Assembly: GCF_016937655.1 (NCBI RefSeq)
Contig: NZ_JAFHKL010000008.1
Coordinates: forward strand, 62,001-126,000
Direction: 5' to 3'
Source of the DNA: Chromobacterium alkanivorans
Lineage (GTDB): Bacteria > Pseudomonadota > Gammaproteobacteria > Burkholderiales > Chromobacteriaceae
DNA length: 64,000 nucleotides
A program made the position numbers and the translations under genes. Below are positions 43,262 to 51,548 of the stretch, piece after piece (the first letter of the stretch is position 1; each line of letters begins with the position of its first letter). The notes beneath the pieces are model-generated. The model did not search any database. It saw nothing but the letters and a program-made list of their open reading frames with translations, and was not told the origin of the DNA.

Positions 43262-44196
43262 TAAGGCTCGATGTCGCTGGTCGCGCGCCCGGCTTCCGTC
43301 ACGTTCTGGGCCGCCTGGATCAGCATGTCCAGCAGCCGCGCCAGCGCCGGTTTCAGCGGCGCGCCCTGGCGGGTGACGGCGTGAAAGCCCGAGTGATAGG
43401 CCAGCTGCTCCGGCAGCAGCGCGCGCAGGCGGCCGGCGTCCACCCAATGCCGGGCGTAGTGGGTGGGCAGATAGCCAAGATAGGTGCCGGACAAGACCAG
43501 GGTGGCGATGGCCTCCATCGAATACGCGCTGACCACTTGGCGCAAACGCCAGTTTTGCGGCCGCTGGTGCTCCGCCATATAGCCGCGTCCGGCGTAGTCC
43601 GCCGCGCAAATCTGCTGCTGGCTGGGGGCGGCGACGGCAAACAGCGGGTGCTGCCGCGAGCAATACAGATTCTGTTCCTCGGAAAACAGCGGCTGATAAC
43701 GCAGGCCGGACAACTGATGGTGAAAGGCGCCCAGGCCAAGTTGCAGCCGGTCTTCCAGCACCGCCTGTTCCAGTTCGTCCGGCCGCATGGTGTGCAGATG
43801 CAGCTGCGCTTGCGGCCATTGCCGGCGGAACTGGCGGATGACGGCGGGCAAGGGCGCGCGCGGCAGGCTGAGCAGGCCGTCCACCGCGCCGAGATACAGC
43901 GCTTCGCGGCGGGGCTCGCCCAGCGCGTTGGCTTGCTCCCGAAACTGCTCGATCTCGCGCAACAGGCCCTGCGCGGCCTGATAGAGCGCCTGGCCGGCCG
44001 GCGTCAGCTGGAAGCCGCCGTTGCCGCGCCGGCACAGCGAATAGCCCAGCCGCTGTTCCAGATCGCGCACCGCCACGCTCAGGCGCGGCAGGCCGGTGTT
44101 CAGTTTGGCCTGGGCGGCGGTGAAGCCGCCGGCCTCGACGATGCTGCAAAAGATGCGCAGCAGACGCAGATCCAGATCCGAGACATTGCCTAGCAT
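43261..44196 (-). CDS. LysR-type transcriptional regulator of the ureohydrolase locus
   Basis: A 311-aa DNA-binding regulator. The N-terminal winged helix-turn-helix is visible (LDLRLLRIFCSIVEAGGFTAAQAKLNTGLPRLSVAVRDLEQRLGY, about 7-51). The effector-binding domain follows. It lies 57 bp downstream of the ureohydrolase gene on the same strand, so it may be both cotranscribed with and regulator of that locus, like GbuR in Pseudomonas. Its stop codon is partly supplied by element R7. Confidence 0.88.
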   Translation of the reverse strand: MLGNVSDLDLRLLRIFCSIVEAGGFTAAQAKLNTGLPRLSVAVRDLEQRLGYSLCRRGNGGFQLTPAGQALYQAAQGLLREIEQFREQANALGEPRREALYLGAVDGLLSLPRAPLPAVIRQFRRQWPQAQLHLHTMRPDELEQAVLEDRLQLGLGAFHHQLSGLRYQPLFSEEQNLYCSRQHPLFAVAAPSQQQICAADYAGRGYMAEHQRPQNWRLRQVVSAYSMEAIATLVLSGTYLGYLPTHYARHWVDAGRLRALLPEQLAYHSGFHAVTRQGAPLKPALARLLDMLIQAAQNVTEAGRATSDIEP

Positions 44197-44253
44197 CGGG
44201 CCTCCCGCGGCGTGGGGTCGAACAGGGCGCGGGCCGGGCCCGCCGTCCCTAGT

Positions 44254-45237
44254 TTACGAAGCCCCTTCCGCGCCGGCAAGCGAGCCGGGCGCGCGGCGCG
44301 ATTCGGCCAGCAGGCACAGCAGTTCGAACATCAGGGTGGCGCCTAGCAGCGCGGTGGCGCCGCCGACGTCGAACGGCGGCGACACTTCCACCACGTCGGC
44401 GCCGACCAGGTTCAGCCCGCGCAGGCCGCGCAACAGCTGCAGCGCCTGCAGGCTGCTGAGGCCGCCGATTTCCGGCGTGCCGGTGCCGGGGGCGAAGGCC
44501 GGGTCCAGCGCGTCGACGTCGAAGCTGATGTAAGTCGGCCCGTCGCCGACGATGCGGCGGGCCTCGGCCAGCGTCGCCTGGACCCCCAGTTCGGCGAAGC
44601 TCTCCATATGGATGACGCGGATGCCGCAGGCCTGGGCGAAGTCCTCGTCCTCGGCGGAGTAGATCGAACCGCGGATGCCGATCTGCACCGTGCGCCTGGG
44701 ATCCAGCAAACCTTCCTCCACCGCGCGGCGAAACGGCGTGCCGTGGGTGTAGCGCTGCTGGCCGAAATAGCTGTCGTTGGTGTCCGAATGGGCGTCGAAA
44801 TGCACCATGCCCAGCGGCCGGTCCCGCGCCAGCGCGCGGAAGATGGGCAGGGTGATCAGGTGGTCGCCGCCCACCGCCAGCGGCAGCGCGCCGGCCTGGC
44901 GGATGCGGCGGAAAAAGCCCTCGATGCGCTGCAGCGAGTCCATCAGATCGATGGGATTGACCGGCGCGTCGCCCAAGTCGCCGACGCGAGCCAGCTCATA
45001 AGGAGATAGGCGGCTGAGCGGATGTACCCGGCGCATCAGGCTGGACTGGTTGCGCACCTCGCGCGGGCCGTGGCGGGCGCCGGCCCTGTGCGTGGTGCCG
45101 CCGTCCCAGGGCACGCCGACCAGCGCGACGTCGAGCTGGGCGGGGTCCTCGCAGAGGGGCAGGCGCATGAAGCTGGGAATGCCGGCGAAGCGGGGAACCT
45201 GGGCAGCGTCTACGGGTTGGGGAAAGGTGCTGGGCAT
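44254..45237 (-). CDS. Ureohydrolase: probable guanidinobutyrase/agmatinase-family enzyme
   Basis: A 327-aa manganese-dependent member of the arginase/agmatinase family that releases urea from a guanidino compound. Metal ligands are His126 (GGDH), Asp148, His150 and Asp152 (HFDAHSDTND), and Asp240 and Asp242 (SFDVDALDP). The gene context, a sodium:solute symporter upstream and a LysR regulator downstream, matches the gbuA (4-guanidinobutyrate) or gpuA (3-guanidinopropionate) loci of Pseudomonas aeruginosa better than speB. The exact substrate cannot be read from sequence. A strong AGGAGG site precedes the ATG. Confidence 0.85.
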   Translation of the reverse strand: MPSTFPQPVDAAQVPRFAGIPSFMRLPLCEDPAQLDVALVGVPWDGGTTHRAGARHGPREVRNQSSLMRRVHPLSRLSPYELARVGDLGDAPVNPIDLMDSLQRIEGFFRRIRQAGALPLAVGGDHLITLPIFRALARDRPLGMVHFDAHSDTNDSYFGQQRYTHGTPFRRAVEEGLLDPRRTVQIGIRGSIYSAEDEDFAQACGIRVIHMESFAELGVQATLAEARRIVGDGPTYISFDVDALDPAFAPGTGTPEIGGLSSLQALQLLRGLRGLNLVGADVVEVSPPFDVGGATALLGATLMFELLCLLAESRRAPGSLAGAEGAS

Positions 45238-45258
45238 GGGAAGCCTCCTGAACTGGGG

Positions 45259-46641
45259 TTATTTGCTGGCGCTTAGCGAGGGCGCCGGCGCGGTCATCAG
45301 GCTGACGCCGACAAAGCCCAGCAGATTGGCGGCCAGGCCGTAATAGATGGGGGTGTTGGCGGTCAGGCCGTCGAGCATCATCAGCGCGACGACGGTCAGG
45401 CTGCCCAGCAGCATGCCGGCCATGGTGCCCTGGGCGGAGGCGCGGCGCCACAGCAAGGCGCCGAGAATGGGCACCAGCAGCCCGCCCACCAACAGGTTGT
45501 AGGCGATGCTGAGGCCGGCGATCACATCGTTGACCAGGCAGGACAGCAGCAGCATGAGCAGGCCCAGGCCCAGCGTGATCCAGCGGCTGCCGGCCAGGTG
45601 ACGTTGGTCGCCGCGGCGCAGGAAACGGCTGTAGACATCCTCTTTCAGCACCGTGGCCGCGGCCAGCAGACAGGCGCTGGCGGTGGACATGATCGCGGCT
45701 AGCGCGGCGGCGGCCACCAGGCCGCGCAAGCCGGCCGGAAGCAGGCTGCGGGTGAGTTCGGCAAAGGCGTTTTCCGTTACCGCCAGTTCCGGCAACAGCA
45801 GCCGGGCGGCGACGCCGATCAAGGCGCAGGCGGCGCCGTAACAGACGCAATAGCCGCCGGCGGCCAGGCCGGCGTAACGCACCACCCGTTCGCTGCGGGC
45901 GGTGAACAGCCGTTGCCAGATGTCCTGGCCGATCAGCGCGCCGAAGAAGTACAGCAGAAAGTAGGCGACGATGGTGTCCAGACCGATGGCGCCGAGTTCG
46001 AAGAAGCTGGCCGGCAAGCCCGCCCGCATCGCGTCCAGGCCGCCGGCTCCGGCCACGCTGAGCGGCAGCAGCACGCCGAAGATGCCGACAGTCATGATCA
46101 CGAACTGGACGATGTCGGTCAGGGTCAGCGACCACATGCCGCCGATCGCCGAATAGAAGATCACCAGCCCGCCGCCGAGCAGAATCGCCGGAATGCGCGG
46201 CAGGCCGAACATCACCTCGGTCACCGAGCCGATGGCGATGGTGGCGGTGACCGCCACCATCAGGTCGTAGCCTATCATCACCACGCCGCCTATCAGCCGG
46301 GACGAAGCCCGGTAGCGCTGCTCCAGGATCTGGGTGACGGTGAACACCCGCATGCGGGCGATCTGCCGCGAAAACGCCAGGCTGAGCGTCATGACGCCCA
46401 GGCCCAGCATGAGCACCAGCCACAAGCCGGAAATGCCGTATTGATAGCCCAGGCGCACCGATCCTATGGTGGAGGCGCCGCCCAGCACCACTGCGGACAG
46501 GGTGCCGAGATACAGCGTCGGCCCCAGGCGGCGGCCGGCCAGCAGAAAATCGTCGCGGGTTCGCGCGCGGCGCATCCCCCACCAGCCCAGCCCCGCCATC
46601 GCCAGCGCGTAGGCCAGTATCGTCGCGTAATCGATAAGCAT
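45259..46641 (-). CDS. Sodium:solute symporter (SSS family), probably for a guanidino compound
   Basis: A 460-aa inner-membrane protein with about 12-13 hydrophobic segments. SSS-family blocks are seen as GLGWWGMRRARTRDDFLLAGRRLG near the N-terminus, the FYSAIGGMWSLTLTDIVQF segment (about 160-178) and AAALAAIMSTASACLLAAATV (about 310-330). It is the first gene of a symporter-ureohydrolase-LysR unit (17 bp and 57 bp gaps), so it probably imports the substrate of the ureohydrolase. A GAGGTG site precedes the ATG. Confidence 0.88.
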   Translation of the reverse strand: MLIDYATILAYALAMAGLGWWGMRRARTRDDFLLAGRRLGPTLYLGTLSAVVLGGASTIGSVRLGYQYGISGLWLVLMLGLGVMTLSLAFSRQIARMRVFTVTQILEQRYRASSRLIGGVVMIGYDLMVAVTATIAIGSVTEVMFGLPRIPAILLGGGLVIFYSAIGGMWSLTLTDIVQFVIMTVGIFGVLLPLSVAGAGGLDAMRAGLPASFFELGAIGLDTIVAYFLLYFFGALIGQDIWQRLFTARSERVVRYAGLAAGGYCVCYGAACALIGVAARLLLPELAVTENAFAELTRSLLPAGLRGLVAAAALAAIMSTASACLLAAATVLKEDVYSRFLRRGDQRHLAGSRWITLGLGLLMLLLSCLVNDVIAGLSIAYNLLVGGLLVPILGALLWRRASAQGTMAGMLLGSLTVVALMMLDGLTANTPIYYGLAANLLGFVGVSLMTAPAPSLSASK

Positions 46642-47545
46642 CGTGCACCTCGCTTGAAGCGGCGCCGATGGGTGTTCGGCGGCCCGGCAGCCATCATGGC
46701 AAGGCTTGCCCGGGCCTTACATAGCGAGGAAGGCAAGCGGGCTTGCCGATTGCGGCAAGTAGCGGCGAATGGCCGGCGGACAGCTGTTGATATTCGTCAT
46801 ATTTCCGTAACCGTTTTGCGGATAGGATTTGGGCCGTGCGGTTTTTTTGCCGCGCGGCCCATTGTTTTTTGCATGGCAGCAACCATCTGTTCCCCATCGG
46901 CATGAGCCCGGCCGCCGCCGGGGCCTCCTGTGGCCGCCTCGCTTCCTGTCGCCCGTTCATGGCGGCGTCTTAGTCTTGTTCATTTGTTTTCGAATCCAAC
47001 AGTTCTTCCCTGTGTGTTTTCCTAAATTTTCACAAACGAAATCCGTTCTAATGCTGTTAGTCATATGCTTGGTCTGTTTAAATCTAAATGGCATGGTTTC
47101 TGGCTGAGACCAGGACAGGGCGGGGCAGGGTCAGGCCGGGGCGGGAAGGAGAAAACGAAGAGGCGGAGCGGCGTCGGCAGGCAAGTTCCCTTGCGACACG
47201 GATTTTAATAATTTGGTTGTTTAACAGAAGCTTAGCGTTTGCTTAGCATGGGATGGGCTGGGAAAAAGGCAAAAAAAATGCGCGGTACCGTTAGGTCCGC
47301 GCCAAGTCTACAAAGGAGAAATAGAGGAGAAACTATCAAGAAGCAATTGCTGCATCTCAACGAGAACGAATTATCCAGATTGCGGTATCGAGTGTCAACA
47401 TGTTGTTTTTCGCAAATGTGTGAAATTATAATTTTCTGTCGCGCATCTGGTACATCGCCGCCGGAAGCGCCGCTGTCGCGGCGCACCATGGGCGCCGCAG
47501 CTGTGCCAAAATAGCGGTTTTCCGATTGCCGCAGGATTTCCCTTC
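46642..47545. other. 904-bp intergenic region
   Basis: Lies between the divergent symporter gene and the conserved gene at 47546. It contains the orphan hairpin at 46831-46870, an AT-rich stretch at about 46980-47100, a G-rich purine tract at about 47110-47160, a direct repeat GCTTAGC (47230-47236 and 47241-47247, 11-bp period) and a GC hairpin GCGCCGC/GCGGCGC at 47467-47484. A 91-codon frame at 47239-47514 looks non-coding. No convincing gene is visible. Confidence 0.5.
46831..46870 (+). terminator. Orphan Rho-independent terminator on the + strand
   Basis: GGGCCGTGCGG (46831-46841) pairs with CCGCGCGGCCC (46850-46860), with one G-U pair, around a T-rich loop and is followed by ATTGTTTTTT (46861-46870). 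No + strand gene precedes it; the nearest upstream gene is the divergent symporter. It could end a small RNA or an antisense leader. Confidence 0.55.
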
Positions 47546-48631
47546 ATGGACGCCGTACGCCACACCCTTCCCGATCCGCGCCAGTACCACCCGCAAGTGG
47601 CGCTGACCAATATGCTGATTCACAACGCCCAGTCGGCCTTGAACGCCAAGACCGAGTCCGATCGGGAAATGTGGTTCTCCGCGGTGCGCGACGCGATGGC
47701 CGAAATGCTGGCGCGCGGCGAGCTGCTGTCCATCTCGGTGGCGCTGGCCATGGTGCCGTCGCAGCAATGCTATCAATTGGTGTGGGACGCGCTGCGCGAC
47801 GCGGCGGAAAACACCGGCGGCGCGCGCGCCATCGTCTTCGCCATGCCGCTGGTGCTGGTGGCCGGCAGCAAGAGCCAGACCACGCTGCCCGGCGAGATCG
47901 CCGACGCGGCCGGCCTGAACCAGCTGCTGCGCGAGCACGGCGTGTTCGCCGCCGGCGCCGACGTCGCCCTGGGCGGCGCGCTGCTGCATCCGGACAGCGT
48001 GGTGGGCCTGGATTCCGCCCAGCTTTATAAGCTGAACCGCGATCCGGCCCATGCCCGCGCGCTGCTGCCGCAGCAGCCGGCGCCGGTCACGGTGAAGGAA
48101 GAGGGCGTGTTCCTGCGCTACCTGCTGGGCGTGGCGATTCAGCCCGAAGGCGCCGAGCCGCCGTTGCGCCTGGGCGGCGCGGTGGGCGCTTGGGGCATGC
48201 CGCTGATGAAATTCCTGGGCGAGCAATTGAAGGCGGACGGCGTGACGCTATTCCCCATCGCCCGCCCGCCGATGCCGGCGATGCAGGCGATGGTGGCCGG
48301 CAACTACGCCCGTTTCGAGGTGGCGATGCAGGTGTTCGCCAGCAGCCAGATCCGCCGCTTGCGCGAACTGAACAAGGAGCCGGTGGCCATCCTGTCCGCT
48401 CACGACAACGGCGAACTGCACATCACCCTGTCCGCCGCAGGCGACGAACGCAACTGGGAGGCCTTTGTCTGGCCGCTGGCGGCGCTGGACAATGTGCAGC
48501 TGATCGAGGAGAGCTTCCGCGAACTGATGGCGGAATGCCATGTGCGCGAAGTGCATGTATTGCCGGAACTGCACCCGGACAGCAAGGACGGCGTGCCGCT
48601 GTTTTTCACCGCCGACGATTTAAACGATTGA
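47546..48631 (+). CDS. Conserved protein of unknown function
   Basis: A 361-aa protein without a signal peptide or clear membrane helices. Composition and codon use match the neighbouring housekeeping genes, so it is very likely a real cytoplasmic gene. Distinct segments are NMLIHNAQSALNAKTESDREMWFSAVRDAMAEML (helical), ARAIVFAMPLVLVAGSKSQTTLPG, a Gly-rich RLGGAVGAWGMPLMKFLGEQL and a C-terminal DNVQLIEESFRELMAECHVREVHVLPEL. I do not recognise the family. It is followed by a convergent LysR gene. Confidence 0.7.
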   Translation: MDAVRHTLPDPRQYHPQVALTNMLIHNAQSALNAKTESDREMWFSAVRDAMAEMLARGELLSISVALAMVPSQQCYQLVWDALRDAAENTGGARAIVFAMPLVLVAGSKSQTTLPGEIADAAGLNQLLREHGVFAAGADVALGGALLHPDSVVGLDSAQLYKLNRDPAHARALLPQQPAPVTVKEEGVFLRYLLGVAIQPEGAEPPLRLGGAVGAWGMPLMKFLGEQLKADGVTLFPIARPPMPAMQAMVAGNYARFEVAMQVFASSQIRRLRELNKEPVAILSAHDNGELHITLSAAGDERNWEAFVWPLAALDNVQLIEESFRELMAECHVREVHVLPELHPDSKDGVPLFFTADDLND

Positions 48632-48697
48632 TCAGCGGCAAACCCGTTTCATCATCGTGATTCAGCCCCGCCGCGAGCGGGGCTTTGTCATGGCGGC

Positions 48698-49633
48698 TCA
48701 GGCTTGCGCTTCCGGCTGATGGCGCGCCCACGGTGCGACGGCCAGCCGCGCCGCCAGATAGTCGATCAAGGCCTGCACCCGCGCCGGCCGGCTGCGGCCC
48801 GGCGGCGTCAGGATGTAGAGCGCGATCGGGTCTACCTGCCAATCCATCATCACGGTTTCCAGTTCGCCGGCCTGCAGATCCTGCCAGGCCAGGAATTCCG
48901 GCTGCAGCGCCAGGCCCAGGCCGGCGCGCAGGGCCGGCGTCAGCGCCTCGGCGTTGTTGACCCGCAGCGGCGCGGGCATTTCCAGCGCGAATTCGCCTTG
49001 CTCCGCGTGGCGGAAGCGCCAGAACTGGCCGCCGGGCGCGTTGCTGTACAGCAGCGCGCGATGCGCGGCCAACTCGCGGGGATGGCTGGGCCGGCCGTGG
49101 CGCGCGAAATACGCAGGCGAGCCCACCAGCAAGATGCGCACCGAGCACAGGCGCCGAGCCAGCAGGCTGGAATCGGCCAGCGAGGCGATGCGCAGCGCCA
49201 GATCCAGCCGCTTGGCCACCAGGTCCACCTGTTCGTCGCTGAAGTGGAAATCCAGCTCCACCTCCGGATGCCGCGCCATGAACTCCGGCAGCAAGGGCGC
49301 CAGATGGGACAGGCCGAAGGACATCGGCGCGGTCACCCGCACCGCTCCGCGCAGGCTGGTGGATTGCTCGGCGATGTCCGCTTCCACCGCCTCGCCCTCC
49401 GCCAGGATGCGGCTGGCCCGTTCCAGCGCGGCGTGGCCGGCCTCGGTCAGCGCGATGCGGCGCGAGGTGCGGTGGAACAGCATGGTCTTCATCCGGGCTT
49501 CCAGGCGCGTGATCGCCTTGGACACCGTGGCCTGGGACAGCGTCAGTTCCGCGGCGGCGCGGGCGAAGGAGCCGCATTCCGCCACCTTGGCGAAGATCGC
49601 CCAGGCTTCCAGATCGGGGAGTCGTTTCATCAT
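48698..49633 (-). CDS. LysR-type transcriptional regulator divergent from the pirin operon
   Basis: A 311-aa regulator with an N-terminal helix-turn-helix (LEAWAIFAKVAECGSFARAAAELTLSQATVSKAITRLEARM, about 8-48). The substrate domain follows, with the SSLRGAVRVTAPMSFG segment typical of the CrgA/AaeR-like branch. Two adjacent ATGs (49633, 49630) are possible starts. It is divergent from the pirin/isochorismatase-like operon and is its most likely regulator. Confidence 0.9.
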   Translation of the reverse strand: MMKRLPDLEAWAIFAKVAECGSFARAAAELTLSQATVSKAITRLEARMKTMLFHRTSRRIALTEAGHAALERASRILAEGEAVEADIAEQSTSLRGAVRVTAPMSFGLSHLAPLLPEFMARHPEVELDFHFSDEQVDLVAKRLDLALRIASLADSSLLARRLCSVRILLVGSPAYFARHGRPSHPRELAAHRALLYSNAPGGQFWRFRHAEQGEFALEMPAPLRVNNAEALTPALRAGLGLALQPEFLAWQDLQAGELETVMMDWQVDPIALYILTPPGRSRPARVQALIDYLAARLAVAPWARHQPEAQA

Positions 49634-49704
49634 CGGATTCGCTTCAGGCTATGGATTCCAATTTTAACCATTAAACTGCAGGATAGCGCATTGATCATGT
49701 CAAA

Positions 49705-49736
49705 AATGGAAACGATGCAATTCCATATATTCCATT
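49705..49736. promoter_or_regulatory. Inverted repeat in the LysR/pirin divergent promoter region
   Basis: AATGGAA (49705-49711) and TTCCATT (49730-49736) form a perfect 7-bp inverted repeat 18 bp apart, with an additional TTCCAT at 49721-49726. This AT-rich dyad is a plausible binding site for the divergently encoded LysR protein. The assignment is by position only. Confidence 0.4.
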
Positions 49737-49821
49737 AACATAATGGTGTCCGCTGCGTATAGTGCAGGCATCAGACGCGTCGCCGGGCAGGCGGCGCCTC
49801 GCCACGACACGGGAGGACAGC

Positions 49822-50523
49822 ATGATCGAACATCGCCCTTTTGCCGGCCTGGGTGGAGCCCACCATGGCTGGCTGGACGCCAAACACCATTTTTCCTTCG
49901 CCGAATACCATGACCCGGCGCGCGTGCACTGGGGCGCGCTGCGGGTGTGGAACGACGACACCATCGCGCCGGGCACCGGCTTTCCGCCGCATCCGCACGC
50001 CGATATGGAAATCATCACCTATGTCCGCGAAGGCGCGATCAGCCACCGCGACAATCTGGGCAACCAGGGCCGCACCGAGGCCGGCGACGTGCAAGTGATG
50101 AGCGCCGGCAGAGGCATCGTCCATTCCGAATACAACCTGGAAGCCGTCGACACCCGCATTTTCCAGATCTGGATCATGCCGGAGCGGCGCGGCGGCGAGC
50201 CGTCCTGGGGCAGCAAGCCTTTTCCCAAGGCGGACCGCTCCGGCGCCTTCGTCGCCTTGGCCAGCGGCATGGACGGCGACGAGCAGGCCTTGCCCATCCG
50301 CGCCGACGCCCGGGTGCTGGGCGCCACCCTCAAGGCCGGCGAAAGCATCGACTACCGGCTGGGCGCGCAGCGCAGCGCTTATCTGGTACTGGCCCGCGGC
50401 CGGGCGGAAGTCAACGGCGTGGCGCTGCAAGCCCGCGACGGCGCGGCGATCCGCGATGAGGCGCAGTTGCGCATCGTCGCCAGCGAGGACGCTGAGCTGA
50501 TTCTGGTGGACAGCCGCGAGTGA
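49822..50523 (+). CDS. Pirin family protein (YhaK/YhhW-like bicupin)
   Basis: A 233-aa cupin protein. The N-terminal cupin metal motif is seen as FPPHPHADMEIITYVREG (about 54-71), with a second set of ligands in GRGIVHSEYN (about 95-104). Some members have quercetin 2,3-dioxygenase activity; the physiological role is unknown. It starts at 49822 after GGGAGGAC. It is the first gene of a four-gene unit with an isochorismatase-like hydrolase, XapX and amidohydrolase genes, a neighbourhood seen in other proteobacteria. Confidence 0.9.
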   Translation: MIEHRPFAGLGGAHHGWLDAKHHFSFAEYHDPARVHWGALRVWNDDTIAPGTGFPPHPHADMEIITYVREGAISHRDNLGNQGRTEAGDVQVMSAGRGIVHSEYNLEAVDTRIFQIWIMPERRGGEPSWGSKPFPKADRSGAFVALASGMDGDEQALPIRADARVLGATLKAGESIDYRLGAQRSAYLVLARGRAEVNGVALQARDGAAIRDEAQLRIVASEDAELILVDSRE

Positions 50524-50616
50524 TTGCCGCGGCGGGCGGGGGCCGGCGGCCCTTCCGCCCGCCCGGCATCTTGCCCGCCCGGCCGCCGTCCGTCCCTTGA
50601 TCAACTGGAGAATGCC

Positions 50617-51264
50617 ATGAACGCCACCCCGACTCCCAGCCCGCTGTTGCTGACCCCGCACGATCACACCCTGATTCTGATCGACTACCAATCGCAGATG
50701 GCCTTCGCCACTCACTCCATCGATATGCCCACGCTGCGCAACAACGCTGGCCTGGTCGCCAGCGCCGCCGCCGGTTTCAAGGTGCCGACGATACTGACCA
50801 CCGTCGCGGAAAAGAGCTTTTCCGGGCCGATGTTCGAAGAGGTGAGCGCGCCCTTTCCCGGGCAGCGGATGCTGGACCGCAGCTCGATGAACACCTGGGA
50901 AGACGCCGCGGTGATCGATCGCGTCAACCACATCGGCAAGGGCCGCATCGTGCTGGCCGGCCTGTGGACCAGCGTCTGCATTGTCGGCCCGGCGCTGTCC
51001 GCCCTGTCCCAGGGCTTCGAGGTTTATGTGATCGCCGACGCTTGCGGCGATATCTCGGCGGAAGCGCATGAGCGCGCGATCCAGCGCATGGTGCAGGCCG
51101 GTGCGCGGCCGATCACGGCCTTGCAATACCTGCTGGAATTGCAGCGCGACTGGGCGCGCACCGACACCTACGAACTGACCACCGGCATCGCCAAGAAGCT
51201 GGGCGGCGGCTACGGCCTGGGCATCCAGTACGCCAAGACCATGTTCGGCGCCCAGGAAGGCTGA
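50617..51264 (+). CDS. Isochorismatase-like cysteine hydrolase (YcaC type)
   Basis: A 215-aa hydrolase. The catalytic set is visible: Asp (LIDYQSQMAF, about 22), Lys near 84 (TTVAEKSFSG region) and the nucleophilic Cys (LAGLWTSVCIVGPALSAL, about 119). The pattern resembles YcaC, an octameric hydrolase of unknown substrate. The ATG at 50617 follows GGAGAATG. It is 93 bp downstream of the pirin gene. Confidence 0.88.
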   Translation: MNATPTPSPLLLTPHDHTLILIDYQSQMAFATHSIDMPTLRNNAGLVASAAAGFKVPTILTTVAEKSFSGPMFEEVSAPFPGQRMLDRSSMNTWEDAAVIDRVNHIGKGRIVLAGLWTSVCIVGPALSALSQGFEVYVIADACGDISAEAHERAIQRMVQAGARPITALQYLLELQRDWARTDTYELTTGIAKKLGGGYGLGIQYAKTMFGAQEG

Positions 51265-51320
51265 TTTCCCGAGCGTATTGATTCCATGCCGGCGGCCAGC
51301 CGCCGGCAGAGGGCGCAAGC

Positions 51321-51548
51321 ATGAAACCTTATCTGATCTCCTTGGCGGCCGGCCTGTTGGTGGGCGTCATCTACAGTCTGCTTCACGTGCGCTCGCCGGC
51401 GCCGCCGGCCGTCGCCATCCTCGGCCTGCTGGGCATGTTGATCGGCGAGCAGCTTTGGCCCCAATTCCAGGCGCTGCGCCATGGCGCGCCGGCCGCCGTC
51501 AGTCAGCCGGCGCGTCCGGCCACCGCCTCGCAGGAGAAGCAATCATGA
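51321..51548 (+). CDS. XapX domain protein (DUF1427)
   Basis: A 75-aa membrane protein. The family signature covers nearly all the hydrophobic part: LAAGLLVGVIYSLLHVRSPAPPAVAILGLLGMLIGEQ (about 8-44), forming two short helices. The C-terminal 30 residues are Ala/Pro/Gln-rich and variable. The function is unknown, but the gene is regularly found beside isochorismatase-like and amidohydrolase genes, as here. Its stop overlaps the amidohydrolase ATG (ATGA). Confidence 0.9.
   Translation: MKPYLISLAAGLLVGVIYSLLHVRSPAPPAVAILGLLGMLIGEQLWPQFQALRHGAPAAVSQPARPATASQEKQS

Noticed and set aside
46642-46900. Guanidine riboswitch upstream of the guanidino-compound symporter
   Set aside because: I looked for the conserved guanidine-I, -II and -III motifs on the minus strand and saw none; only a + strand terminator hairpin is present.
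47239-47514. A 91-codon + frame upstream of 47546
   Set aside because: No ribosome-binding site, mixed composition, crosses a GC hairpin and an AT-rich promoter-like stretch; unlikely to be translated.
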